Part shown: positions 1-8,477 of the stretch, piece by piece
Numbering within the stretch: position 1 is the first letter of the stretch
Layout: each line of letters begins with the position of its first letter
Source: Lingula anatina
Taxonomy: Eukaryota; Brachiopoda; Lingulata; Lingulida; Lingulidae
Direction: 5' to 3'
DNA length: 38,079 nt
Assembly: GCF_001039355.2 (NCBI RefSeq)
Contig: NW_019775500.1
Coordinates: forward strand, 292,433 to 330,511
Made by a program: the position numbers and the translations under genes
The notes under the pieces: model-generated
Told to the model about the DNA's origin: nothing
Databases searched by the model: none
Seen by the model: the letters and a program-made list of their open reading frames with translations, nothing else

Positions 1-5
1 CATCA

Positions 6-136
6 TTCGGACTATCGAACCTTCGGACTATCGAACCTTCGGACTAATGAACCTTCGGACCAATGCACCTTCGGACTATCGAACCTTCGGACCAATGAAC
101 CTTCGGACTATTGAACCTTCGGACTATCGCTACGGC
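6..136. repeat. 16-bp tandem satellite
   Basis: About eight head-to-tail copies of a 16-bp unit of the form TTCGGACTATCGAACC, with variants at the ACTATCG part (ACTAATG, ACCAATG, ACTATTG). The array ends in a CTATCGCTACGGCCCC-like tail. A degenerate relative with the same kind of tail lies at 33.3 kb, so this is probably the internal satellite of a dispersed element. The array runs off the left edge. Confidence 0.9.
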
Positions 137-268
137 CCCCGATTGACGATGCGCTGAAATTGCGCAAATCGTCAAATTACGTAACGACCGATCTACCTTA
201 ACTACATGTAAAAAAAGAAAAACGGCCTTTGGTTGTTTTAACACTAAAATAAAGGCGTTTGCAATACA

Positions 269-274
269 TTTATT
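269..274 (-). terminator. Poly(A) signal of the LRR gene
   Basis: TTTATT on the plus strand is AATAAA on the minus strand, about 170 nt past the stop codon of the LRR gene at 443. This gives a short 3' UTR of ordinary length. Confidence 0.5.
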
Positions 275-442
275 GTTAACTTGATAACGTGTATCTCTTT
301 GCCTCCAATCACTGTCATTTTACATCCCCTTCTACAATGCATTTTAGCCGTTGCGTGTGCTCAGTTAAATATGTATGCACTCGACCTGTCATTGGAGTGA
401 TAACAGCCAAGAAGTTTCCACACACACGACATCAGTACCCAG

Positions 443-2185
443 TCAAAGTGTAACCACAAAGTTAGTCAGGGACCGCCTGGCGCCTGCTTGTTCAATCAGG
501 TCCTCGGAGGATTCACTGCGCAGCAGACGTTCAAGCTCAGTGTGTGAGGACACCTGGGACCTGACTGCAGAGGCGGCATCACAGCCGGCGTCAGAACATT
601 GTCCTGCAGCTATAACGTTAACAAACCCCTGGGCAGTGGCCGCCCTGCGCAGCTCCACCACGCCTTGGTCGCTTATTTTATTGGTGTTGAGGTTCACGTA
701 CCGTAAGGACTGGGACTTGGGGATGTTCATGGCAATGCTTAAAGCTCCTTCTTCCCCGATGTGGTTCGAGGCTAGAAGCACCCTAGACAGCCTGGGTAGA
801 TCCTCCAGCAAAGACGCCAGAGAAATAGCACCGCGGTTGTCGATGCGATTTTCCCGCAGGTCTAGAAGCTGCAAATTCTTTAGGTGTGTCAAAGCGCTAT
901 CGACAAGAAACGGCATTGCCTGATCGCTGAACTCGTTGCGAGACAAATCTAGCTTCTCTAACAAGGAACAGAACTTCAGACTTCGGGCAAGTCTAGACAA
1001 ATGGTCGTCCTGGAGCCCGTTCTGAGCCAGCTTTAAGCAGACTAGCGGCATGTACTTCAGGCTTTCTGAGAGAGCTTTAATTCCTTGCACAGACAAGCGG
1101 TTGTTTGTCAAATCAAGGTGTGTCAGTTTGGTGGATATCTTAAATACTGGCGCTAGAGCTTCTAATCCCCGACCTGTGATGTTGTTGTTAGAAAGGTTTA
1201 GAAATTCTAAACCAACAGCTTCGGCACGCTGGGCTTCTTCGCTGAAAATACTGACAAAGAAATCATTCAAACCAGAATTCGGAAGCAGCAGTCCGTGTAG
1301 GCTCATGCACTGTGCAACGAAATATCCTGTGGCCTGAAAAGCGTAGGCTAATCTGTGAAACGCTATTACACAGTTTGACAAATCTAGGGTCTGATTAGTT
1401 GTAAAGATATCCAAATTTTCTGTCGCCATCTCACCTGCGTTTTGAGATTCGTAAACCAGCTCGACGAAGAATTGTGTGAGTTCCATGTTGTTCATAATTC
1501 CAGTGCTCTTACAGAAGTGAGCTAGCTCTCCCAGCAGTTCCTTTTGGACAGACACGTTGTCCTCTTGTTCAGACAGCAGCCCAAATGTCATCCGCCAGAT
1601 GTCGCTAGTGGCTGGTAAACGGTTCATGCTGTCTCGGAGGAAAGATGGAAGTGTTAAAAACTGCCGCGAGGGTAACTTGGTAATTATTTGTCGGTGCTGA
1701 TCTATGGCGACCAAAAGTGCCTCGATCGTCTTGTCAGCGAAACAAAATTCGTTTTCAGTATCGTCATCGTTGATCAAGAGTCCCAGAGACCTATTCAGCA
1801 CCAAATCAGACGTGAGGGCATCGGGGAAGTGCTTCAGGATTTCGTCAGAGGTTATAGGAACAAGGCGCACCACGTGGTTGAATGCAATCTGAGAGAGATG
1901 CCGAACAACAGAGTTGATGAGAGCTCTGGACAATGTCTCAAAGTATTCGTTGTTGCGGGTTATCACAAATCTTAATATTGTGAAATCTAAAATGTTGCGG
2001 CTCAGTCCTGTGATGGTCCTTGGTAGAGGGATCAAGGCTTCGGTGACGTGTATCAGAAAGTTGTCAACTCGTATTCCAGACGGTTTCAGGGCGAGCAACA
2101 CCGGGTGTGAGTTCAGCAGTCGCTTGATGTCTTCCTCCGAACACGCATGAACAAAAGAACCAGTTGGCACGAATTCATATGACAT
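443..2185 (-). CDS. Intronless leucine-rich-repeat protein (RNI-like)
   Basis: A single open reading frame of 580 residues starting MSYEFVPTGS. Residues 1-260 are mostly helical-looking with no motif I recognise. Residues about 327-515 hold seven leucine-rich repeats of 27-29 residues with the LxxLDLSxNxIxxxG pattern (LEFLNLSNNNITGRG, LTHLDLTNNRLSVQG, LEKLDLSRNEFSDQA, LQLLDLRENRIDNRG and others), plus a degenerate one near 265. This spacing is that of ribonuclease-inhibitor-type repeats, which bind proteins. No NACHT, death domain, signal peptide or membrane segment is seen, so it is probably cytosolic. The tail (about 530-580) is Ser/Ala-rich. No intron interrupts it, which could mean a retrocopy origin, but it has no disabling change. 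Precise function unknown. Confidence 0.85.
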   Translation of the reverse strand: MSYEFVPTGSFVHACSEEDIKRLLNSHPVLLALKPSGIRVDNFLIHVTEALIPLPRTITGLSRNILDFTILRFVITRNNEYFETLSRALINSVVRHLSQIAFNHVVRLVPITSDEILKHFPDALTSDLVLNRSLGLLINDDDTENEFCFADKTIEALLVAIDQHRQIITKLPSRQFLTLPSFLRDSMNRLPATSDIWRMTFGLLSEQEDNVSVQKELLGELAHFCKSTGIMNNMELTQFFVELVYESQNAGEMATENLDIFTTNQTLDLSNCVIAFHRLAYAFQATGYFVAQCMSLHGLLLPNSGLNDFFVSIFSEEAQRAEAVGLEFLNLSNNNITGRGLEALAPVFKISTKLTHLDLTNNRLSVQGIKALSESLKYMPLVCLKLAQNGLQDDHLSRLARSLKFCSLLEKLDLSRNEFSDQAMPFLVDSALTHLKNLQLLDLRENRIDNRGAISLASLLEDLPRLSRVLLASNHIGEEGALSIAMNIPKSQSLRYVNLNTNKISDQGVVELRRAATAQGFVNVIAAGQCSDAGCDAASAVRSQVSSHTELERLLRSESSEDLIEQAGARRSLTNFVVTL

Positions 2186-3140
2186 TGTGCTAAAGTTGTG
2201 GTATTATCATGTCGAAATCTCAGATTTCTTCGTTCACTTTGTTAGTAAAACAGTAATACGTAAACTGAGCAGTGAAGCAGCACGCTGTTCATCTGTAGCC
2301 ATAACACGACTGCCGTTTTAGTCAACGACGCAGACAGGTGACGTTACGCACGCGCCTAAAACGTCTTCGCGTGGTTATCAGTTGATTTATTCGGGCACAA
2401 GGTACTGGTATATCCCGGGAATCTCACTGCGGGAATCTGAATGTTACAGGCCTAAAGCTCAAGTCTGCCCAGTTTACATGAAAAGTTTGGACCCCACCCG
2501 ATTTACACGAGATTTCATCCTAAGATGCTGATCAAAAAAATTTAAAGCCACAACTTTCTCGAACCATGTAAAACCGGTATAAACTCTGACATATCGTGTA
2601 GATTTTTTCACGCATTTTTTTTGCGAGTTGTGATGCAAATAGGTATAGGCCTATATTATTTTTAACATCTTTCTGGTTTATCATTTTTCATTTATTTAAT
2701 GCCTAGCTTGGAAGAAATTGTTCCTATCCTTGCCTTCTACTGCTATTAACAAATAGGCCTACCTATTTTTGTCCGTCATACGTGTAGGCACAGAAAACGA
2801 AGTATGGAATGGTCGCGTTACGATCAAGTACCGATATTCTCCGATAGGGTTAGCCGGAAGAATAAAAGTAAGCATATGGGACGAATGTTTCCGGCAGAAA
2901 GAACCTAATGGGAAAAGGGCCGTTTCCGAGTGGACCACCATTTCTGTCACAATGACATATGACTTAATGTAGGCTTCGTCGAACAAAGTATCTTTATTTA
3001 ATAACGACCTTATATCTGGAATTCACATTTCAAGACCATCTGTTTGATCAAAACAGACTGCGTTAAATAGATTTCATTTTGAGTCGCGAAACTCTTTTAA
3101 TAAAATGCTGAAAGAAAACAAATAACTTGTATACTGAACC
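2186..3140. other. Intergenic: upstream of the LRR gene
   Basis: Holds the likely promoter of the LRR gene on the minus strand (about 2186-2400, locally GC-richer) and AT-rich sequence with several copies of the word TAGGCCTA. Short open frames around 2760-2986 occur on both strands and look like chance. Nothing else is recognised. Confidence 0.5.
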
Positions 3141-3880
3141 TTTATTTTGACTTTCTGCCTGAATGTCCAATTCACACATTTGTAATATAACAACCTAATC
3201 TGCATTTGCAATAGTTACAAACAAAACACTGTCTGAATAATCAAACCAGTAGCTGCATAGAACGCAGTCAACACGCTGCCAATCAAAACCCGATGAAAAT
3301 CGCTTTTTTTCTTTCTCTTATCCTGTACTCTATGTGCTATCCAGTCTACAATCCCGTAACACTCACACAAAAGGGGAGTCTATTATGTTTCCTTTTCATT
3401 GGACAACTCGTTTAACTGTGCAACTACTAAAAGCTTTAGAAACAGGTTAAAATTGAATACAAAGTTTTGAGTTAATACTCAATTTGTGACAAAAAATCGT
3501 ATGTTGCCCTACCTCGATCAACAACAATAACTACGTACTCTTTGCAAATATACACAAAACAAATTTACAAATTTTATATATACACATTATCAGGTTTCAA
3601 ACCCTAGAGTCTACAACAAACCTAAAACATAAATCTTTGTAATTTTACCTAACTATACTCACAATAATCTTTACTCATCATATGATCTCCAAAGTCCATT
3701 TTATACATATAAATTCTCCATAATATATTTCAGTCTTTTATTTTGGGAGAAATGATGCATTAATGTTTGCTACCTTGTTAAATTCTTTCATTTCCTGAAA
3801 CCTAGGAGACTAAGAAATTACATTCCTCCTAAAAAGAAACATGCATAGTACAAAAGCTAACTTGTAAACGACAGAAACAA
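3141..3880 (-). other. Probable 3' UTR of the Gln-rich gene
   Basis: AT-rich sequence following the stop codon at 3881 on the minus strand. A TTTATT at 3141-3146 reads AATAAA on the minus strand and is a reasonable 3' end, giving a UTR of about 740 nt. No coding potential is seen. Confidence 0.35.
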
Positions 3881-5318
3881 TTACGTATTTCTTGGTGGAT
3901 TCCGCAGCCTCATAGCGTAGGGTGTTTTAGACTGCTGAGCAGCGGCGTCCCCTCCTTGCTGCTGTGTTGCCTGTCCCGGCGTTCCTGCCTCTGACGTCAC
4001 ACTGATCACCGTCTCTGGTTTACTAGTCTGCGATGGCGGCACCGTCACCTGAACCTGCTTTACGGGGCTCTGCTGCGTGCCCTGCTGCTCGCTGACAATA
4101 ACCGGGGTCTGTACGGGGCGTGATGCCCCGGCAGCTGTGGCCGCGGATACCTGGGTTACCGTGGCCGCTGCTGCTGACGGTATCACTGCCGCCTGGGTAA
4201 TTGTCACGTTAGGGGGCGCTGCCGTGTGGGTTACTGAATGAGATAATGACACTGTGGGCGTGGCCAGACTGGAGACCGAGGTGCCCACCACAGTCACTGT
4301 GGTCTGCCCCGCCGTCTGTTGTTGCATAGGTGTTGTTATGGTAACCGGCATTGCTATGGTGACCGCTGTGCCCGGCCTGGCTGGTGAGGCAGCAATGGCG
4401 GTGGTAGGCTTGGTAATCATCTGTGCCATGGACTGGGTGACAAGCTGGGTGATGATAGTTGGGGCAGACTGCTGGATAGACTGGCCCTGGGCTGAAGGAG
4501 CCTTCTGCTGGTGCTGCTGAATGATCTGCTGGATCTGCTGTATGGTGGGACCTGCCTTCTGCTGACCCTGGTGAGAGATGATCTGCACTGTGCTCAGAGG
4601 AGTGGTCTGCCCGGGCTTCAGCAGTGGGGTCGTGGTCAGCGCTATAGGATAGAAACAGGCTGATTTAGGATACTTTGGTCAGAAACTTGGACATAGTAAT
4701 GCAGAAAGACTGGGAGAAACCTATTCAGATTGTTATACATAGTACTGTTAAATAGGACAAAGTAAAGCAATCAGTCTGCTAGGTATACTTACTTGCCACT
4801 TTCTGTTGCTGTATCTGGCCAAGCTTCCTCTGCTGTTGAAGCTGTTGGAACTGAAGCTGCTTGATCTGCTGCTGTAGTCCAGTGGCCTTGGACACTAAAA
4901 TTATCAAAAATGACAGAGTATAGCAATTACTATTCTTAGCATAAATAACACTTGAAATGTGTGTGCAGATTTAAACATACAATTTATAAACCTGATAGTT
5001 TTAAAATCAAGATCACCAAAAGCATGCAGGTAACTGACCTTGCACCAGTTCCAGTTATTAGAGCAGACCCAGTTACAGTAATTATGTTGCAAGACTGGCA
5101 TTGAAAACACCAATCTGTGACACCAAAGACTCACCTGATGTCAACTTCTGCTGTGACAGTATGTTGACACCTCCCACGCTGACAGCACTGACAGGAATGG
5201 TGACACTAGGACCGCTGGGGGCAGAGACGGTCTTCACCAGAGTGGCGACAGGTGTCCCTGTTGTCTGAGAACTTAACTGCTGGAGCTGGGCCTGGGAGAT
5301 GATCTGGGCCTGAGACAG
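3881..5318 (-). CDS. 3' exons of a Gln-rich chromatin protein, EP400/Domino-like (partial)
   Basis: Three exons on the minus strand: 5135-5318, 4793-4894 and 3881-4641, joined by GT-AG introns with matching phases (donors GTGAGT and GTAAGT; acceptors TTTCAG, TTTTAG and TATAG). Together they encode the last 348 residues of a protein. The first exon reads LSQAQIISQAQLQQL, then a stretch with ATLVKTVSAPSGPSVTIPV. The second is Gln-rich (LQQQIKQLQFQQLQQQRK). The third has LTTTPLLKPGQTTPL, Gln runs, long Thr/Val/Ala low complexity, and ends in the charged tail KTPYAMRLRNPPRNT. The composition and tail resemble the C-terminus of EP400/Domino, the SWR1/NuA4-type remodeller that exchanges H2A.Z; I judge this by eye only. 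It could be another Gln-rich coactivator. No upstream exon is found before the UGT genes, so the 5' part is missing from the window. Confidence 0.55.
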
Positions 5319-5864
5319 CTGAAATTATGGAATTGTATTTTAGTCCGAGTTATCTGTATTTAAAATAAATAGTCAGTTACTTTATAGTTGCATAAATGAA
5401 CAGNTGGCATAAGACACCATTTCCAAATGTTTTCACTGAACAGCAAAATATCTTGAAAACAACTTCCTCTGGACTTTTGTAAAATTGCTCTAGTTTTGTT
5501 GGACTAAGTGTGATATTAGTATTAGTGATATTTTCTATAAATAGGCACTTCAAATATAGAGTAACCTTCTGCAACTATAAACTAAGATTTACCATTGCTT
5601 TCATGTACTGTGCTGACAGAAGCTGAATTTTACTACATTTAATGAATAGCATCACCAGAAGTACTGGGACTGATGTACAGCACTTCAGACATGGTTATAG
5701 TTCATACAGAACTCTTTTTAAGTTGAAGTAAAATGAAACAAAAAAATGAAAATTAAATAAGGATCTCTTAAAAATAAGGAGAGACATCATTGTAAAGTAA
5801 AACACAGATCTCAAGAAGTATGCTTAGTAAACAAAACTGAAAGAGTACAATCTGATGACTGAAA
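5319..5864. other. Noncoding, intron or flank of the Gln-rich gene
   Basis: AT-rich sequence with one ambiguous base at 5404. It lies upstream of the first recognised exon of the Gln-rich gene and should be intron of that gene if the assembly is right. I see no exon in it. Confidence 0.4.
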
Positions 5865-5974
5865 AACAAAACAAACAAACAAGTATGTACCAGACAGGAA
5901 ATATCACTATTTTAATATTGTGAAAATAGTGATATTTCCTATCTGGTATATAATTGTTTGTTTGTTTGTTTTGT
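5865..5974. repeat. Long near-perfect palindrome (hairpin)
   Basis: The inner arms 5889-5913 and 5923-5947 are reverse complements over 25 bases with a single mismatch, around a 9-base loop AATATTGTG. The arms continue outward into matching (CAAA)n on the left and (TTTG)n on the right, for about 50 bases per arm. It could be a tiny foldback transposon or a hairpin RNA. No gene is obvious within it. Confidence 0.85.
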
Positions 5975-6171
5975 AAATAAAAAACAGAACGAATCTAAAG
6001 GTGATGAACAAATAAAGCATAATATCAAATTTAAGAAAAATCATTCTTACAAAGAAAATAATAATGATCAGAATTCCTTCGCAGTGGCTTGCATGTTACT
6101 GTTGAATAAAGCGTCACCAAAATGTTCAAAGCCTTGTTTTCACAAGTAACATGATAACCCTATAGCGTGAC

Positions 6172-6271
6172 CAGTGTCCTAAATAATGACCTTCTGACCT
6201 CTGAGGGACCAATCAGATCAACACATGAGCAGACTTGAATGAAGACAAACACTGGGTCAGCATTATATATA
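6172..6271 (+). promoter_or_regulatory. UGT-like gene 1 promoter with CCAAT and TATA boxes
   Basis: The word CAGTGTCCT (6172-6180) followed by an AATGAC element, a CCAAT box (6209-6213) and TATATATA (6264-6271), the last 67 bp before the start codon. The first two parts recur at the same spacing ahead of UGT-like gene 2 (8332-8373), which supports a functional promoter. Confidence 0.6.
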
Positions 6272-6337
6272 GCAGCAGAATAACATACAGGTAAAAGTGA
6301 GCTCTGCTTGAAACAGTCTTCATATCAAACCCGCAAA

Positions 6338-7948
6338 ATGGCCAAGACCTACATTTCAGCAGTGTGTTTAGCCATACTATGCTGTATGCCTGTGATAAAC
6401 CATGTGAACAGTGCAAGATTTTTGGGAATGTGCATGCCATTCAAAAGTCAATTAATAGAGACACAGGCACTTCTCCTTGGATTAGCAGACAGAGGTCATG
6501 AAGTCTACATCGTTATGCCACAGCCAACTATTCCAACTTTACCCAGTGGGTTTTTTGACAAGAGGATTCAAATACTATCGTTCAAAACCAGGTCAGATGA
6601 CTTTATGGTGTTTGAAACAGCAGAATTCCAGAAAAATGGAATATTTTCATACTTTGATAGACCAATGGACAGAACTTTTCCTTATAAAACTATGCAAATA
6701 TTTCATCAGTACACAAATTATTTTACCACAGACTTCACAGCAGACATGCTAAAAGATGTTGACCTCAACAAGAAATTGAAAGAGCTGAAGATTGACATGG
6801 CTATCATACAGAATGCATTTTTATTTTTTCCGACAGCATACCTTCTTCCGATCAAACACAATATCCCATATATAACAGGCTCTGGTATGGCATTGAGAGA
6901 ATCTGGGGCCCAGCAACTGCCTTCCATTTTTCCAAATCCTTTATCTACCTATTCAGATAATATGAACTTCTGGCAACGGACTGTGAATTTTTTACTCTAC
7001 CTGCCATATATTCATATTTCATCACATACTATTCCTTATGATTTCCACGTAGATTCTTTGGAAGGAATTCCAAAGAAAAGTTATCACCAGATAATAGCCG
7101 ACTCAGAATTGTTTATAGTGACTGGAAAACACCCTGCATTAGACTTTCCACAACTGACGTTGCCAAACACCATATTTGTTGGAGGAATGAGTGCAAAACC
7201 TGGGAAACCTCTGCCTAAAGATCTTCAGACTTTCATGGAACATCATAAAAATGGTGTCATTATAGTAAGTTTTGGATCCATTGCCAGTTACCTTCCAGAT
7301 TATGTCGTAAAGAAAATGGTTGAAGCTTTTGGCAAAGTAAAATATGGGGTTATATGGAAATACACAGGACCAAAACCCGAATCAATCACGCCAAATGTCA
7401 AACTTTTACCATGGCTTCCACAAAATGATCTCTTGGCTCACCCTAACACCAAACTTTTCATCAGCCATTTTGGTCTTGGAGGAGCCTTTGAATCTTTTTA
7501 TCACGGCGTACCTGTGATTGGACTACCTCTCAACGGAGACCAGTTCTATAATAGCAATAGAGCACAACACAGAGGAATAGCTAAAGTCATGGACATTCTC
7601 TATTTCACCACAGAAGAATTAGTAGGCAATATTAACGCCATGATTGACAATTCTTCCTACGTTGACAAAGCCAAAAAACTTTCAGCAATTTATCGAGACC
7701 AGCCATGGACACCTCAACAGCTCACTACCAATTGGATAGAACATATCCTTAAACATGGCGGCTCGTACTTGCGTTCACCTACGGTGCTGATGCCATGGTA
7801 TCAATACTACTTGCTTGATGTTATTGCCTTTCTGCTTCTTGTGTCTACAGCCATATTGGCACTTTGTATATCATGTTGTAGATGCTGCTGTAGACTTTGT
7901 TGTGGAAAGAAAACTAACACTAAACCCAACAAAGTTAAAACCAAATAG
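6338..7948 (+). CDS. UDP-glycosyltransferase-like membrane protein, copy 1
   Basis: Intronless, 536 residues, close to the usual 520-540 of animal UGTs. The start is the ATG at 6338 in the context CAAAATGG. Residues 1-25 form a signal peptide. The C-terminal half has the donor-site motifs of family GT1: SFGS (311), WLPQNDLLAH (359), SHFGLGGAFE with His377 and Glu385, and GDQ (400-402). These bind UDP-sugar. The N-terminal half starts RFLGMCMPFKSQL, where canonical UGTs have a GSHW-type motif carrying the catalytic His; here Ser37 falls at that place. The partner Asp also seems replaced (IIQNAF, Asn159). A membrane helix lies at about 489-510, then a tail with eight Cys and a KVKTK end that fits a K-x-K-x-x ER retrieval signal. 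Predicted type I ER membrane protein with a lumenal catalytic domain. Acceptor substrate unknown; glucuronyl, glucosyl or non-catalytic roles are all possible. Confidence 0.9.
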   Translation: MAKTYISAVCLAILCCMPVINHVNSARFLGMCMPFKSQLIETQALLLGLADRGHEVYIVMPQPTIPTLPSGFFDKRIQILSFKTRSDDFMVFETAEFQKNGIFSYFDRPMDRTFPYKTMQIFHQYTNYFTTDFTADMLKDVDLNKKLKELKIDMAIIQNAFLFFPTAYLLPIKHNIPYITGSGMALRESGAQQLPSIFPNPLSTYSDNMNFWQRTVNFLLYLPYIHISSHTIPYDFHVDSLEGIPKKSYHQIIADSELFIVTGKHPALDFPQLTLPNTIFVGGMSAKPGKPLPKDLQTFMEHHKNGVIIVSFGSIASYLPDYVVKKMVEAFGKVKYGVIWKYTGPKPESITPNVKLLPWLPQNDLLAHPNTKLFISHFGLGGAFESFYHGVPVIGLPLNGDQFYNSNRAQHRGIAKVMDILYFTTEELVGNINAMIDNSSYVDKAKKLSAIYRDQPWTPQQLTTNWIEHILKHGGSYLRSPTVLMPWYQYYLLDVIAFLLLVSTAILALCISCCRCCCRLCCGKKTNTKPNKVKTK

Positions 7949-8331
7949 CATGTTTTCATGATTGCACGTGTAAAACTTTGTAATTACAACAGCTAAATAG
8001 TTTCTTTTTAATTGTGATTTCAGAAATATTGTATTATTGAGTAGCATTTCTATTTGAAAGTATTACAATATGATAACAGTAAGAGAGTCAATTGTAGCAG
8101 TGCTTTCTGGTTTTAAAGTTAAATGTTGCCTAAAAACTCTAGATTTTATTATTCAACTTTGTGTTTAAAACGTAAAAATAAATAGATTTAAAAAATACCT
8201 TGAAATTATTTACATTTTCATGCACCTGAACCACTAATTGCACATTTAAACTATAAAAAAGAAAAAAATATGTATTCAAATTCAAAGTATTGCCTTCTAG
8301 GTCAAATGTTAAACTTATGTACCTATGATAT
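7949..8331. other. Intergenic between the two UGT-like genes
   Basis: AT-rich spacer holding the 3' UTR of copy 1, with an AATAAA at 8177-8182 about 230 nt past its stop codon. No coding potential is seen. Confidence 0.55.
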
Positions 8332-8406
8332 CAGTGTCCTATTTAATGACTTAAAAAAACAGGCATAACCAATCAAACCAGCCTCTGATATCTACAGGCT
8401 TAAATA
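8332..8406 (+). promoter_or_regulatory. UGT-like gene 2 promoter, duplicate of the first
   Basis: CAGTGTCCT (8332-8340), TAATGACTTA, a CCAAT box (8369-8373) and a weak TATA-like TTAAATA (8400-8406). The spacing from the end of CAGTGTCCT to CCAAT equals that of copy 1, although the bases in between have diverged. The TATA box is weaker than in copy 1. Confidence 0.55.
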
Positions 8407-8477
8407 CACCAGCACCATTTTACACTATCTACACAAGCTAACTTTGCTTGGAAAGGTCTTCACATCAGCACCACAAC

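Noticed and set aside
6-136. CRISPR-like regular repeats
   Set aside because: Units are contiguous with no spacers, and this is animal DNA; it is a satellite.
375-923. 182-residue open frame on the plus strand
   Set aside because: It is antisense to the LRR gene and mirrors its codon structure; no motif.
2759-2986. Overlapping open frames on both strands upstream of the LRR gene
   Set aside because: Short, with no motif and no splice or promoter support.
4254-4520. Val/Ile/Cys-rich open frame on the plus strand
   Set aside because: Antisense of the Gln/Thr-rich last exon of the EP400-like gene.
6308-6337. Upstream non-ATG extension of UGT-like gene 1 (and likewise 8448-8477 for gene 2)
   Set aside because: The frame opens at TTG; the ATG at 6338 has a good Kozak context and directly begins a signal peptide, as does 8478.
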